Notes under the pieces: generated by a model
Told to the model about the DNA's origin: nothing
The model's database searches: none
What the model saw: the letters and a program-made list of their open reading frames with translations, nothing else
In this document: one piece after another, positions 8,562 to 18,086 of the stretch
Position numbering within the stretch: the stretch's first letter is position 1
Layout: every line of letters starts with the position of its first letter
Made by a program: the position numbers and the translations under genes
Source: Streptomyces spectabilis
GTDB lineage: Bacteria; Actinomycetota; Actinomycetes; Streptomycetales; Streptomycetaceae
Length of the DNA: 64,000 nucleotides
Direction: 5' to 3'
Assembly: GCF_008704795.1 (NCBI RefSeq)
Contig: NZ_CP023690.1
Location: 3,544,501 to 3,608,500 of the forward strand

Positions 8562-9380
8562 ATGCGCAGCTACAACCCGGACCTCACCCCGCCGTGGAAG
8601 AGGTCGGCCCCCGTCCCCGAAGTCCCCGCCGATGTCGACCTGGTGGTGGAGGAGGTCCGGACCGGCTTCTGCGGTGCGGTGATCCGCTGCGAGAAGACCG
8701 CCGAGGGCCCGACGGTGACCCTTGAGGACCGCTTCGGCAAGCACCGGGTGTTCCTGATGGTGCCGCGCGGCTTCCTCCTGGAGGGCAAGGTCGTCACGCT
8801 CGTCCGCCCGAAGGCCGCGGCGGCGCCCGCGCGGCCCGCGCGCACCGCGTCCGGCTCGATCGCCGTGCCGGGGGCGCGGGCACGGGTGGCGCGCGCCGGG
8901 CGCATCTATGTGGAGGGGCGCCACGACGCGGAGCTCGTCGAGAAGGTGTGGGGCGACGACCTGCGCATCGAGGGCGTCGTCGTCGAGTACCTGGAGGGCG
9001 TCGACGACCTCCAGGCGATCGTCGCGGAGTTCGCGCCCGGCCCCGACGCGCGCCTCGGCGTCCTCGTGGACCACCTGGTCCCCGGCTCGAAGGAGTCCCG
9101 GATCGCGGCCGAGGTCTCCAGCCCGCACGCGCTGGTGGTCGGCCACCCGTACATCGACGTCTGGGAGGCCGTGAAGCCCTCCTCCCTGGGCATCGCGTCC
9201 TGGCCCCGCGTCCCGCGCGGCCAGGACTGGAAGACCGGGGTGTGCCGCGCCCTCGGCTGGCCGGAGAACACCGGGGCCGCGTGGCAGCGGATCCTGGGCT
9301 CGGTGCGCAGCTACAAGGACCTGGAGCCGACGCTTCTGGGCCGCGTGGAGGAACTGATCGATTTCGTGACGGCCCCGTAG
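8562..9380 (+). CDS. DUF3097-type conserved actinobacterial protein
   Basis: 272-residue protein that I recognise as the DUF3097 family, restricted to actinobacteria, function unknown. The centre has a Toprim-like string, IYVEGRHDAELVEKVWGDDL followed by EYLEGVDDL, in which E, and later D-x-D-like acidic residues (VDHLVPGSKES, HPYIDVWE), resemble the metal-binding core of Toprim nucleases/primases. The C-terminus ends LEELIDFV-like (VEELIDFVTAP). It is convergent with hemW, 13 bases between stops. The Toprim reading is inference from motif shape only. Confidence 0.8.
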   Translation: MRSYNPDLTPPWKRSAPVPEVPADVDLVVEEVRTGFCGAVIRCEKTAEGPTVTLEDRFGKHRVFLMVPRGFLLEGKVVTLVRPKAAAAPARPARTASGSIAVPGARARVARAGRIYVEGRHDAELVEKVWGDDLRIEGVVVEYLEGVDDLQAIVAEFAPGPDARLGVLVDHLVPGSKESRIAAEVSSPHALVVGHPYIDVWEAVKPSSLGIASWPRVPRGQDWKTGVCRALGWPENTGAAWQRILGSVRSYKDLEPTLLGRVEELIDFVTAP

Positions 9381-9393
9381 CCCGGGGGCGGCC

Positions 9394-10620
9394 TCAGTCG
9401 ACCAGGTCCCGGACCACCGCGTCGGCCAGCAACCGGCCCCGCAGGGTGAGCACCGCCCGGCCCTCCTCGTAGGGCCCCGGGGCCAGGAGGCCGTCCGTCA
9501 GGGCGCGGCGCGAGGCGGCCAGGCCCGCTTCCTTCAGGAGCGACAGCGGGCAGCCCTCCCGAAGCCGCAGTTCGAGGAGGACGCGCTCCACCCGCCGGTC
9601 CTCGTCCGCGAGGAGCTCACGGCCCGCTCCGGGCGACCGCCCCTCCGCGAGCGCGGCGGCGTACGCGCCCGGGTGCTTCACGTTCCACCAGCGCACGCCC
9701 CCCACGTGGCTGTGCGCGCCGGGCCCCGCGCCCCACCAGTCGGCGCCCCGCCAGTACAGCTCGTTGTGCAGACAGCGGCCCGCGTCCGATGTCGCCCAGT
9801 TGGACACCTCGTACCACTGGAACCCGGCGGCGGACAGCGCCTCCTCGGCGATCAGATAGCGGTCGGCGTGCACGTCGTCGTCCGTCATGGGGACCTCGCC
9901 CCGCCGGATGCGGCGGGCGAGCTGGGTGCCCTCCTCGACGATCAGCGCGTACGCGGACACGTGGTCGGGTCCGGCGCCGATGGCCGCGTCGAGGGACGCC
10001 CGCCAGTCGTCGTCGCTCTCACCGGGGGTGCCGTAGATCAGGTCGAGGTTCACGTGCTCGAAGCCCGCCGCGCGCGCCTCGGCGACGCAGGCCTCGGGCC
10101 GCCCGGGGGTGTGCGTGCGGTCGAGGATCTTCAGGACGTGCTGCCTGGCGCTCTGCATGCCGAAGGAGACGCGGTTGAAGCCGCCCTCGCGCAGGGTGCT
10201 CAGATAGGCCGGGTCCACCGACTCGGGGTTCGCCTCGGTGGTGATCTCCGCGTCGTCGGCGATGCCGAACTCGTCGCGGACGGCGCTCAGCATCCGTACG
10301 AGGTCGTCGGCGGCCAGCAGCGTGGGCGTGCCGCCCCCGACGAAGACCGTACGGACCGGGCGCGGGTCGTCCCCGAGGACCTTGCGGGCCAGGCGGACCT
10401 CTTCGACGAGGGTCTCGGCGTAGTTGTCGCGGGAGGCGAGGACACCGCCGGTGCCGCGCAGCTCGGGGGCGGTGTAGGTGTTGAAGTCGCAGTAGCCGCA
10501 GCGGGTGGCGCAGTACGGAACGTGCAGGTAGAAGCCGAGTGGGGCCGTTCCGCCCAGGGCGGACGGGGGGAGGGCCCCGTCCTGGGGCACGGGTTCTCCA
10601 TCGGGCAGGGCGGAAGGCAT
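9394..10620 (-). CDS. hemW: Radical SAM heme chaperone HemW
   Basis: 408-residue radical SAM protein of the HemN-like family; HemW binds haem and passes it to respiratory proteins and is not a coproporphyrinogen dehydrogenase. The 4Fe-4S motif CATRCGYC (about 37-44), the FVGGGTPT SAM-binding strand (about 92-99) and the C-terminal winged domain are all present. The length is typical. True CPO enzymes have an extra Cys after this motif (CxxxCxxCxC); here the residue after CGYC is D-F-N, which fits HemW. It is followed downstream by the convergent DUF3097-type gene. Confidence 0.93.
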   Translation of the reverse strand: MPSALPDGEPVPQDGALPPSALGGTAPLGFYLHVPYCATRCGYCDFNTYTAPELRGTGGVLASRDNYAETLVEEVRLARKVLGDDPRPVRTVFVGGGTPTLLAADDLVRMLSAVRDEFGIADDAEITTEANPESVDPAYLSTLREGGFNRVSFGMQSARQHVLKILDRTHTPGRPEACVAEARAAGFEHVNLDLIYGTPGESDDDWRASLDAAIGAGPDHVSAYALIVEEGTQLARRIRRGEVPMTDDDVHADRYLIAEEALSAAGFQWYEVSNWATSDAGRCLHNELYWRGADWWGAGPGAHSHVGGVRWWNVKHPGAYAAALAEGRSPGAGRELLADEDRRVERVLLELRLREGCPLSLLKEAGLAASRRALTDGLLAPGPYEEGRAVLTLRGRLLADAVVRDLVD

Positions 10621-10698
10621 ACCTCCCAGTTTATGGGCCCGGGCCGCCCGGCTCCTCCGCCCGCTCCGACCGCTCCTACCGCTCCGCGCCCCGCGGGC

Positions 10699-12657
10699 TC
10701 AGCGGGCCTGGAGCACCAGGAGCGCCAGGTCGTCGTCCGGCGGCCGGCTGGAGAACTCGTGGACGAGGCGGCGGATCCGTTCCGCGACGAGCCCCGCGTC
10801 GAGGCCCGCGCAGTCGGCGAGGGCCGTGGCGAGCCCGTCGCCGTCGTCGAAGAGGCGCCCGCCGGTGCGGCGCTCGGTGACCCCGTCCGTGACGCACAGC
10901 AGCGTCTCACCGGGGAGCAGGTCGAAAGTCCGGCTCGTGTACGTCTCGTCGTCGACCACGCCGAGGAGCATCTGCGGCCCGGCGGCGGCCCGCACCTGGC
11001 CGTCGGCGCCCAGGAGCAGCGGCAGCGGGTGCCCGGCGGACGCCACGGTGCAGCGCACCCCGCCGTCGTACGGCACGAGCTCGCCGTACAGGAGGGACAG
11101 GAAGCGCGCGGTGGCGCCCTCGGGCGGCACGCCCTGGCCGCCCGCGACGGCCATGACGGCGGCCGCCGCGTCCGCGGCCTCCGTGGCATCGTCGAGGAGG
11201 AGCTGGTTCAGCCGGTCGAGGACCTCGGCGACCTGGTAGCCCTCGCGGGCAAGCAGCCGCAGCCAGGGGCGGGCGAGGCCGATGACGACGGCGGCCTCGG
11301 GGCCCTTGCCCTGGACGTCGCCGAGGGCGAAGCACCAGCGGCCGTCGCCCGCGGGGAACACGTCGTAGAAGTCGCCGCCGGGACCGCCCTGCTCGCACGG
11401 CTCGTACACGAGGCCGCTCTGCACGCCGGGGATCTCCGCGACGGCGTTCGGCAGCAGTCCGCGCTGGAGGACCCGGCTGATGGTGGCCTGGCGCTGGTAG
11501 CGGCGGGCGGCGCTGATGGCGAGGGCGACGCGGCGGCTGAAGTCCTCGACGAGGCCGGTGACCTCGTCGGGGAAGCGCGGCAGGCCGGCCCGGCCGATGA
11601 CGAGGGCGCCGAGATGGCGGCCGCCCGCCACCAGGCGGTAGGCGACGGCGGCCCCCGTGGAGTCGTCGCCGAAGGCGTCGCCGGGCCAGGACACCGGTAC
11701 CGCGCCGGGGCCCGCCGACTCGCCGAGGCTCGGTGGCTCCTTCTCCAGGACGCGGCGCAGCTCCTCTATCCGTTGTTCGCTGGTGTGCCAGACGCGCGCG
11801 AGGTGGGTGCCGGGGGCGCCGTCGCCGGCCGCGCGCCCGGCGCTGTCGGCCTCGTCGTCCAGCCACACCGCGCACCAGTCCGCGAGCCGCGGCACGAGGA
11901 GCTGCCCGGCGAGGGCCGCGACCAGGCTCTCGTCGAACTGCCCCGCGAGCATGTCGGAGGCCTCGGCGAGGAAGGTGAGCGCGCCCCTGTTGATCCACTC
12001 CGTGTCGTACGCGACGCGCTTGGGGGCGGGGGCGGGGATCTCGGCGGAGCGGAGCCCGCCCTGGAGCGCCGCGTCCCCGGCGTACGCGTCGAAGTCGGGG
12101 AAGCCGGTGAGGTCGGCGAGCATCCGGTCGTCGTCCACGGGAAGGCGCGCCCAGACCGTCTTGGTGCCGGAGCGGTAGGTGATGCCCCAGGACTCGGCGA
12201 GGGAGGCGACGAGTTGCAGACCGCGGCCGTACTCGGGCGTGCCGGGCTGGGAGGTGTGCGGATCGCTGCGCACGGCGCGCGCCGGGTGGTGGTCGGAGAC
12301 CTCCACGACCAGGGCGTCGAGGCCGTCGAGACCGTCGAAGGAGCCGTCGCCCGGCACCGCCTCGTCCAGGCGGCACAGGATCTCGACGGACGTGCCCGCG
12401 TGCACCACGGCGTTCGTCACCAACTCGCTGACCACGAGCACCGCGTCGTCCGCGAGCCGGTCGCCGACCCGCGTGGCGGCGGGCACCCCGAGCTCCACCC
12501 AGTCGGCGAGCGCCGCGCGGACGAACCGGCGCGCGGCGGAGGGCGCGAGCGGGTTTCCGGGCAGGGAAGTCCGCACTACCGTCGATGGCCCAAGGCGTGC
12601 GGCGGGCTCGACGGAGGCGCGGACAGCGGTCTCCCGTTGCATCGGAATGGCCCCCAC
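10699..12657 (-). CDS. ATP-binding / GAF / SpoIIE-type PP2C phosphatase
   Basis: 652-residue regulator with three parts. A HATPase_c anti-sigma-like domain (about 30-165, with VVSELVTNAVVHAG as N-box and EYGRGLQLV as G-box) comes first. A GAF-like sensor segment follows (about 230-400), then a PP2C/SpoIIE serine phosphatase (about 430-650, GGDFYDVF and LGDVQGKGPEAA metal-binding motifs). Such fusions both phosphorylate and dephosphorylate anti-sigma-factor antagonists. Translation may begin at the second Met (MQRETAV, residue 6). It is divergent from the giant hybrid kinase, sharing about 100 bases of upstream DNA, which suggests a common signalling module. Confidence 0.88.
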   Translation of the reverse strand: MGAIPMQRETAVRASVEPAARLGPSTVVRTSLPGNPLAPSAARRFVRAALADWVELGVPAATRVGDRLADDAVLVVSELVTNAVVHAGTSVEILCRLDEAVPGDGSFDGLDGLDALVVEVSDHHPARAVRSDPHTSQPGTPEYGRGLQLVASLAESWGITYRSGTKTVWARLPVDDDRMLADLTGFPDFDAYAGDAALQGGLRSAEIPAPAPKRVAYDTEWINRGALTFLAEASDMLAGQFDESLVAALAGQLLVPRLADWCAVWLDDEADSAGRAAGDGAPGTHLARVWHTSEQRIEELRRVLEKEPPSLGESAGPGAVPVSWPGDAFGDDSTGAAVAYRLVAGGRHLGALVIGRAGLPRFPDEVTGLVEDFSRRVALAISAARRYQRQATISRVLQRGLLPNAVAEIPGVQSGLVYEPCEQGGPGGDFYDVFPAGDGRWCFALGDVQGKGPEAAVVIGLARPWLRLLAREGYQVAEVLDRLNQLLLDDATEAADAAAAVMAVAGGQGVPPEGATARFLSLLYGELVPYDGGVRCTVASAGHPLPLLLGADGQVRAAAGPQMLLGVVDDETYTSRTFDLLPGETLLCVTDGVTERRTGGRLFDDGDGLATALADCAGLDAGLVAERIRRLVHEFSSRPPDDDLALLVLQAR

Positions 12658-12758
12658 AGTGCGGCTCCTGAGCAGTTCGGACGTTACGCCTCAGGCGACA
12701 CGGACAGAGTGACAGACTGACTGGGCCCATAAGCGCCGAGTTACCGAAGTGGGCCATC

Positions 12759-15700
12759 ATGAGTGAGAACAGTGCTACGCCCGCGCCCGGACACGGTCAG
12801 ATTTCGGCATCGGCAGACACACCGATATCCGCCCGGACCACGACCCGCGCCTCCTCGGAGGCAGCCGGTCCCCTTCCGCTCCCTTTCCGCACCGTCGCCC
12901 GGGACGGCTCGGACACCCCGGACTCCCGGGGGACCTCTGACATCTCGGACACCTCGGACGCTCCCATGGCATCGCCCGGCCAGACGCCGCCCCGCCCCGC
13001 CGCCAGTACTCCGCCGTCGGCTCCGCCCACACGACCGCCAACTGCCCGTCAGGCTGCCCGTCAGGGCAAGGAGCCCGGGCGAGTGTCGGCCGCTTCCGCC
13101 ACCCGCCGCTCCCCCACCGCGCGCGCCAAGCTTCCCGCGCCCGCCGACGCCCCGGGCGTGGAGGCGCTGTCCGCCGTCGCCGCCCCGGCCGCTCTGTCGG
13201 AGGACGAGGTCGCCGGTCTGCGGGCCCTGCTCGCCGCCATGCGGGCCGCACGGGACGGGAACTTCACCAAGGCGCCGCTGACCGGCACGGGCCTGGCGGC
13301 CGAGCTGATCACCGTCTTCAACGAACTCGTGGACCGCTCCACGCACTTCGACGGCGAGCTGATCCGGATCCGCAGGGAGATGGTGCGCCACGGACGGCTC
13401 GACGAGCGGTTCACCGCGAGCCCGGGCCAGGGCAGCTGGGCCACGCGGATCATCGAGGTGAACTCCCTCCTGGACTCCCTGGTCGCACCCGCCACGAACG
13501 CCACCCGGGTCCTGAACGCCGTCGCGGGCGGCGACCTCACCCAGCGCGTCGACCTGCACGACGGGTCGCGGGAGCTGCGCGGCGATCTGCGCCGCCTCGG
13601 GCGCGCCGTCAACACGATGGTCGACCAGCTGTCCCTCTTCACGGGGGAAGTCACGCGCGTGGCCCGGGAGGTCGGCACCGAGGGCAGGCTCGGCGGCCGC
13701 GCCAAGGTCAGGGGCCTGTCCGGCAGCTGGCGCGACGTGACCGAGGCCGTGAACACGATGGCCTCGCGCCTGACCGCGCAGGTCCGCGACATCGCCCTGG
13801 TCACCACGGCCGTGGCGCAGGGCGATCTGACCCGCACGGTCACGGTGGAGGCCACCGGTGAGCTCCTCGAACTGAAGCTCACCGTGAACACCATGGTCGA
13901 GCAGCTGTCCGCGTTCGCCGCCGAGGTGACACGCGTCGCCCGGGAGGTCGGCACCGAGGGCAGGCTCGGCGGCCGCGCCCAGGCGCGCGGGGTGTCGGGG
14001 GTGTGGAAGGACCTCACCGACAACGTCAACTTCATGGCGTCGAACCTCACCTCCCAGGTCCGCAACATCGCCCAGGTCACCACCGCCGTCGCCAACGGCG
14101 ACCTGAGCCAGAAGATCACCGTGGACGCCCGCGGCGAGATCCTGGAGCTCAAGGACACCGTCAACACGATGGTCGACCAGCTCTCCGCCTTCGCCGACGA
14201 GGTCACCCGCGTCGCCCGCGAGGTCGGCACCGAGGGCAACCTCGGCGGCCGCGCCCACGTACGCGGCGTGTCGGGGGTGTGGAAGGACCTCACCGACAAC
14301 GTCAACTTCATGGCGGACAACCTCACTTCGCAGGTGCGCAACATCGCCCTCGTGTCGACCGCCGTCGCCCAGGGCGATCTGTCGAAGAAGATCACCGTCG
14401 AGGCCAAGGGCGAGATCCTGGAGCTGAAGTCGACGATCAACACGATGGTCGACCAGCTCTCCGCCTTCGCCGACGAGGTCACCCGCGTCGCCCGCGAGGT
14501 CGGCACCGAGGGCAACCTCGGCGGTCAGGCCCAGGTGCGCGGCGTCAGCGGCGTCTGGGAGGAACTGACCGACAACGTCAACTTCATGGCGTCCAACCTC
14601 ACCTCCCAGGTCCGCAACATCGCCCAGGTCACCACCGCCGTCGCCAACGGCGACCTGTCCAAGATGATCACGGTGACGGCGCGCGGCGAGATCCTGGAGC
14701 TCAAGGACACCGTCAACACGATGGTGGAGCAGTTGCGCGCGTTCGCCGACGAGGTGACGCGTGTGGCCCGCGAGGTCGGCACCGACGGCCGCCTCGGCGG
14801 CCGCGCCCAGGTCCTCGGCGTGTCCGGGGTCTGGAAGGACCTCACCGACAACGTCAACTACATGGCGGACAACCTGACGGGCCAGGTGCGCAACATCGCC
14901 CAGGTCGCGACCGCCGTCGCCCAGGGCGACCTGTCGAAGAAGATCGACGTGGACGCGCGCGGCGAGATCCTGGAGCTGAAGACCACCATCAACACGATGG
15001 TGGACACCCTGTCGTCCTTCTCGTCCGAGGTGACACGCGTCGCCCGCGAGGTCGGCTCCGAGGGTCAGCTCGGCGGCCAGGCCCGCGTCGAGGGCGTGTA
15101 CGGCACCTGGAAGCGCCTGACCACGAACGTGAACGAGCTGGCGCTCAATCTGACCACGCAGGTCCGCGCCATCGCCGAGGTCGCGTCCGCCGTGGCGCAG
15201 GGCGACATGTCCCGCTCCATCACCGTCGAGACCCGGGGCGAGGTCGCCGAGCTCAAGGACAACATCAATCTGATGGTGTCCAACCTCCGCGAGACCACCC
15301 GCGCCAAGGACTGGCTGGAGTCCAACCTCGCCCGGCTCGCGGGCCTGATGCAGGGCCACCGCGATCTCATGGAGGTCGCCGACCTGATCCTGCGCGAGCT
15401 GACCCCGCTGGTGAACGCCCAGTACGGGGCGTTCTTCCTGGCCAACCCGGATGCCGACGGCTCCGCCCCGCTGCAGACGTCACCCGCGAAGGGCCTCGCC
15501 TTCATCGCCGGGTACGGCTCCGCGCAGGACACCGGCATGGAGGAGGAGCAGGGCTTCCTCGTCGACACCGCCGGCATGCCCGCGCACGGCCTGGTGCGCC
15601 AGGCGGCCCTGGAGAAGAAGCGCATCCTCCTCGACGAGGTGCCGCCCGACTACATCAAGATCCATTCGGGTCTCGGTGACGCCTCGCCCGCGAGTGTCGT

Positions 15701-17429
15701 CATCATCCCGATCCTCTTCGAGGACAAGCTGCTCGGCGTGATCGAGCTGGCCACGTTCTCCCGCTTCTCCGACGTCCACCTGGCGTTCTTCGACCAGTTC
15801 GTGAACACCATCGGCGTCGCGATCAACACGATCATCGCCAACTCCCGTACGGAGTCCCTGCTCAGCGAGTCGCAGCGGCTCGCGACCCAGCTCCAGGAGC
15901 GCTCGGACGAACTCCAGCGCCAGCAGGCGGAGCTGCGCCGGTCGAACGCGGAGCTGGAGGAGAAGGCGGCGCTGCTCGCCACCTCGTCGCAGTACAAGTC
16001 GGAGTTCCTCGCGAACATGTCGCATGAGCTGCGCACCCCGCTGAACTCGCTGCTGATCCTCGCCCGGCTGCTCTCCGACAACCCCGACGGCCACCTCTCC
16101 GACCAGGAGGTGCAGTTCGCCAGCACCATCCACCGCTCGGGCTCGGACCTGCTCCAGCTGATCAACGACATCCTCGACCTCTCGAAGATCGAGGCGGGCC
16201 GCATGGACGTGCGCCCGAAGAAGCTGCCGCTGATCAAGGTCCTGGACTATGTGCACGCCACGTTCCGCCCGCTCACGCTCGACCGCGGGCTCGCCTTCGA
16301 CGTGACGGTCGGACACGACGTGCCGCGCGAGATGTTCTCCGACGAGCAGCGGCTCCAGCAGATCCTGCGCAACCTGCTGTCGAACGCGGTCAAGTTCACC
16401 GCGAACGGCCGCGTCGAGCTGAGCGTGCAGCACGTCAAGGTCTCCCCCGACCCGCTGCTCAGCGACCGCGGCGACCTCATCAGCTTCACCGTGAGGGACA
16501 CCGGCATCGGCATCCCGCCCGAGCAACTCCCGGTGATCTTCGAGGCGTTCCAGCAGGTCGACGGCACCACCAACCGCAAGTACGGCGGCACCGGACTCGG
16601 CCTGTCCATCAGCCGCGAGATCGCGGGCCTGCTCGGCGGCCGCATCACCGCCGAGTCCCGCCCCGGCGAGGGCTCCACCTTCACCCTGTACGTGCCCGTG
16701 GTGCACCCCGGCCACGGCGCGGCGGCGGTGGCGTACGCGTCCTCGCGCACGGTCCCGACGCCCGAGCCCCGGGAGCAGATGGTCCTGTCGGCGCACACCG
16801 TGCCGGAGGCGGACGACAACTGGCCCGCGCCGACCAAGCTGGAGGAGTGGAAGGAGGGCCACGCGGGCCGGGTCCTGCCGGGCCGCCGGGTGCTCATCGT
16901 CGACGACGACATCCGCAACGTCTTCGCGCTCACGCACGTCCTCAGCCGCGTCGGCCTGGTGGTCCTTTACGCCGAGAACGGCCGCGAGGGCATCGAGACC
17001 CTGGAGCGCAACCCCGACACCGACCTGATCCTGATGGACATCATGATGCCGGAGATGGACGGCTACGAGACCATCGCCGCCATCCGCCGCTCACCGCGCT
17101 GGACGGGGCTGCCCATCGTGGCCCTGACCGCCAAGGCCATGCCCGGTGACCGCGAGAAGGCCATCTCGCAGGGCGCCACCGACTACGTCCCCAAGCCGGT
17201 GGACGTGGACCAGCTGCTCACCGTCGTCTGTGCCCTCCTGGACCCCGAGGGCGAGCCGTCGGAGTCGAAGGCGTCCACGTCCCCCGAGACCGTCAGGCCT
17301 GTGGAGACCGTCGGGCCTCCGGAGGCGACCGAGCCCCTGGAAGCCGTCGAGGCGGCGCCCGCAGAACCCGCCGACGCGGAACCGCGCGGCACTCAAGCGG
17401 AGAACGCGATTCCGCCGACGACCGAGTGA
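12759..17429 (+). CDS. Multi-HAMP hybrid sensor histidine kinase (OsaA/NagF-like)
   Basis: 1556-residue cytoplasmic hybrid kinase with no membrane segment. After a Pro/Ser/Thr-rich leader (1-150) come seven HAMP units of about 92 residues (about 245-850). A GAF domain follows (about 880-1030), then a coiled coil, a HisKA domain with phospho-His1089 ([11 protein letters not shown]), a HATPase_c domain (N-box [10 protein letters not shown]-boxes DTGIGI and GGTGLGLSI), and a receiver with phospho-Asp1427 ([11 protein letters not shown]). An acidic/Pro tail follows. The layout resembles Streptomyces OsaA (osmoadaptation). A response regulator starts 12 bases after its stop. The start ATG lacks a strong ribosome binding site; homology begins much later, so the N-terminus is uncertain. 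Confidence 0.9.
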   Translation: MSENSATPAPGHGQISASADTPISARTTTRASSEAAGPLPLPFRTVARDGSDTPDSRGTSDISDTSDAPMASPGQTPPRPAASTPPSAPPTRPPTARQAARQGKEPGRVSAASATRRSPTARAKLPAPADAPGVEALSAVAAPAALSEDEVAGLRALLAAMRAARDGNFTKAPLTGTGLAAELITVFNELVDRSTHFDGELIRIRREMVRHGRLDERFTASPGQGSWATRIIEVNSLLDSLVAPATNATRVLNAVAGGDLTQRVDLHDGSRELRGDLRRLGRAVNTMVDQLSLFTGEVTRVAREVGTEGRLGGRAKVRGLSGSWRDVTEAVNTMASRLTAQVRDIALVTTAVAQGDLTRTVTVEATGELLELKLTVNTMVEQLSAFAAEVTRVAREVGTEGRLGGRAQARGVSGVWKDLTDNVNFMASNLTSQVRNIAQVTTAVANGDLSQKITVDARGEILELKDTVNTMVDQLSAFADEVTRVAREVGTEGNLGGRAHVRGVSGVWKDLTDNVNFMADNLTSQVRNIALVSTAVAQGDLSKKITVEAKGEILELKSTINTMVDQLSAFADEVTRVAREVGTEGNLGGQAQVRGVSGVWEELTDNVNFMASNLTSQVRNIAQVTTAVANGDLSKMITVTARGEILELKDTVNTMVEQLRAFADEVTRVAREVGTDGRLGGRAQVLGVSGVWKDLTDNVNYMADNLTGQVRNIAQVATAVAQGDLSKKIDVDARGEILELKTTINTMVDTLSSFSSEVTRVAREVGSEGQLGGQARVEGVYGTWKRLTTNVNELALNLTTQVRAIAEVASAVAQGDMSRSITVETRGEVAELKDNINLMVSNLRETTRAKDWLESNLARLAGLMQGHRDLMEVADLILRELTPLVNAQYGAFFLANPDADGSAPLQTSPAKGLAFIAGYGSAQDTGMEEEQGFLVDTAGMPAHGLVRQAALEKKRILLDEVPPDYIKIHSGLGDASPASVVIIPILFEDKLLGVIELATFSRFSDVHLAFFDQFVNTIGVAINTIIANSRTESLLSESQRLATQLQERSDELQRQQAELRRSNAELEEKAALLATSSQYKSEFLANMSHELRTPLNSLLILARLLSDNPDGHLSDQEVQFASTIHRSGSDLLQLINDILDLSKIEAGRMDVRPKKLPLIKVLDYVHATFRPLTLDRGLAFDVTVGHDVPREMFSDEQRLQQILRNLLSNAVKFTANGRVELSVQHVKVSPDPLLSDRGDLISFTVRDTGIGIPPEQLPVIFEAFQQVDGTTNRKYGGTGLGLSISREIAGLLGGRITAESRPGEGSTFTLYVPVVHPGHGAAAVAYASSRTVPTPEPREQMVLSAHTVPEADDNWPAPTKLEEWKEGHAGRVLPGRRVLIVDDDIRNVFALTHVLSRVGLVVLYAENGREGIETLERNPDTDLILMDIMMPEMDGYETIAAIRRSPRWTGLPIVALTAKAMPGDREKAISQGATDYVPKPVDVDQLLTVVCALLDPEGEPSESKASTSPETVRPVETVGPPEATEPLEAVEAAPAEPADAEPRGTQAENAIPPTTE
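13505..15290 (+). repeat. 276-bp direct repeats encoding the HAMP ladder
   Basis: Seven tandem copies of a module encoding GDL.(K/R).[37 protein letters not shown] sequence (written here in consensus pieces). The A-V-A-x-G-D motif recurs at 13518, 13809, 14085, 14361, 14637, 14913 and 15189: one 291-base step, then an exact 276-base period. Nucleotide identity between neighbouring copies is high, so recombination between them could change the number of HAMP units. Confidence 0.85.
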
Positions 17430-17441
17430 GGCACCGTCACC

Positions 17442-18026
17442 ATGAGCACTGAGGCCACCACCGGAGACCACGCGAGCATCCTCCTCGTCGACGACATGGA
17501 GGACAATCTCGTGGCGCTGGAGGCCGTCCTGGGGTCCTTGAACGAACCGCTGGTACGCGCCCGTTCGGGAGAGGAGGCGATGAAGGCACTGCTGCGGCAG
17601 CGGTTCGCCGTGGTCCTCCTCGACGTGCGGATGCCGGGCATGGACGGCTTCGAGACCGCGTCCAACATCAAGCGCCTCGACCAGACGAAGGACGTGCCGA
17701 TCATCTTCCTGACGGGCACGGACAACGACGCGGGCTACGCCTTCCGCGGCTACGCGACGGGCGCGGCGGACTACCTCACCAAGCCCTTCGACCCGTGGGT
17801 GCTGCGCGCGAAGGTCACCGTGTTCCTGGATCTGCACCGCAAGAGCCAGCAGTTGGAGCACGTGCTGGCGCGCGAGCAGGAGCACTTCGACGAGCTGTCG
17901 CTGCGTCTCGCGGCGATCGAGCGACAGCTCGCGGACCGGGAGTTCGACGACATGAAGGACGTGCGCCACCAGATCACGCGCATGGAGGAGATCCTGCGGG
18001 AGATGCGGCGCAGACGCGGCGCCTGA
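17442..18026 (+). CDS. Response regulator with C-terminal coiled coil (OsaB-like)
   Basis: 194-residue receiver-only regulator. The acidic pair DD (LLVDDMEDN) near 16-17, phospho-Asp61 (LLDVRMPGMDG), Thr in FLTGTDND and the Lys in LTKPFDPW are all in place. Residues 125-194 form a charged heptad-like coiled coil (HVLAREQEHFDELSLRLAAIE), and there is no DNA-binding domain. It starts 12 bases after the hybrid kinase and is surely co-transcribed. The size and architecture match the OsaB partner of OsaA, so the kinase probably acts through it by protein contact rather than DNA binding. Confidence 0.88.
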   Translation: MSTEATTGDHASILLVDDMEDNLVALEAVLGSLNEPLVRARSGEEAMKALLRQRFAVVLLDVRMPGMDGFETASNIKRLDQTKDVPIIFLTGTDNDAGYAFRGYATGAADYLTKPFDPWVLRAKVTVFLDLHRKSQQLEHVLAREQEHFDELSLRLAAIERQLADREFDDMKDVRHQITRMEEILREMRRRRGA

Positions 18027-18033
18027 CCGCCCC

Positions 18034-18063
18034 GGCCCCCGGCCCCGCGCGGGACCGGGGGCC
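18034..18063. terminator. Bidirectional hairpin between response regulator and fadD
   Basis: GGCCCCCGG (18034-18042) and CCGGGGGCC (18055-18063) form a perfect outer stem, with a further CCCGC/GCGGG stem inside. It lies between two convergent genes and should stop transcription from both sides. No T-run. Confidence 0.6.
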
Positions 18064-18086
18064 CGGACCTCGTCCCGGGCCGGGAC

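Noticed and set aside
12741..15359. Minus-strand 872-codon frame opposite the HAMP kinase
   Set aside because: Its repetitive [19 protein letters not shown] sequence is just the reverse of the HAMP repeats; no independent motif or ribosome binding site.
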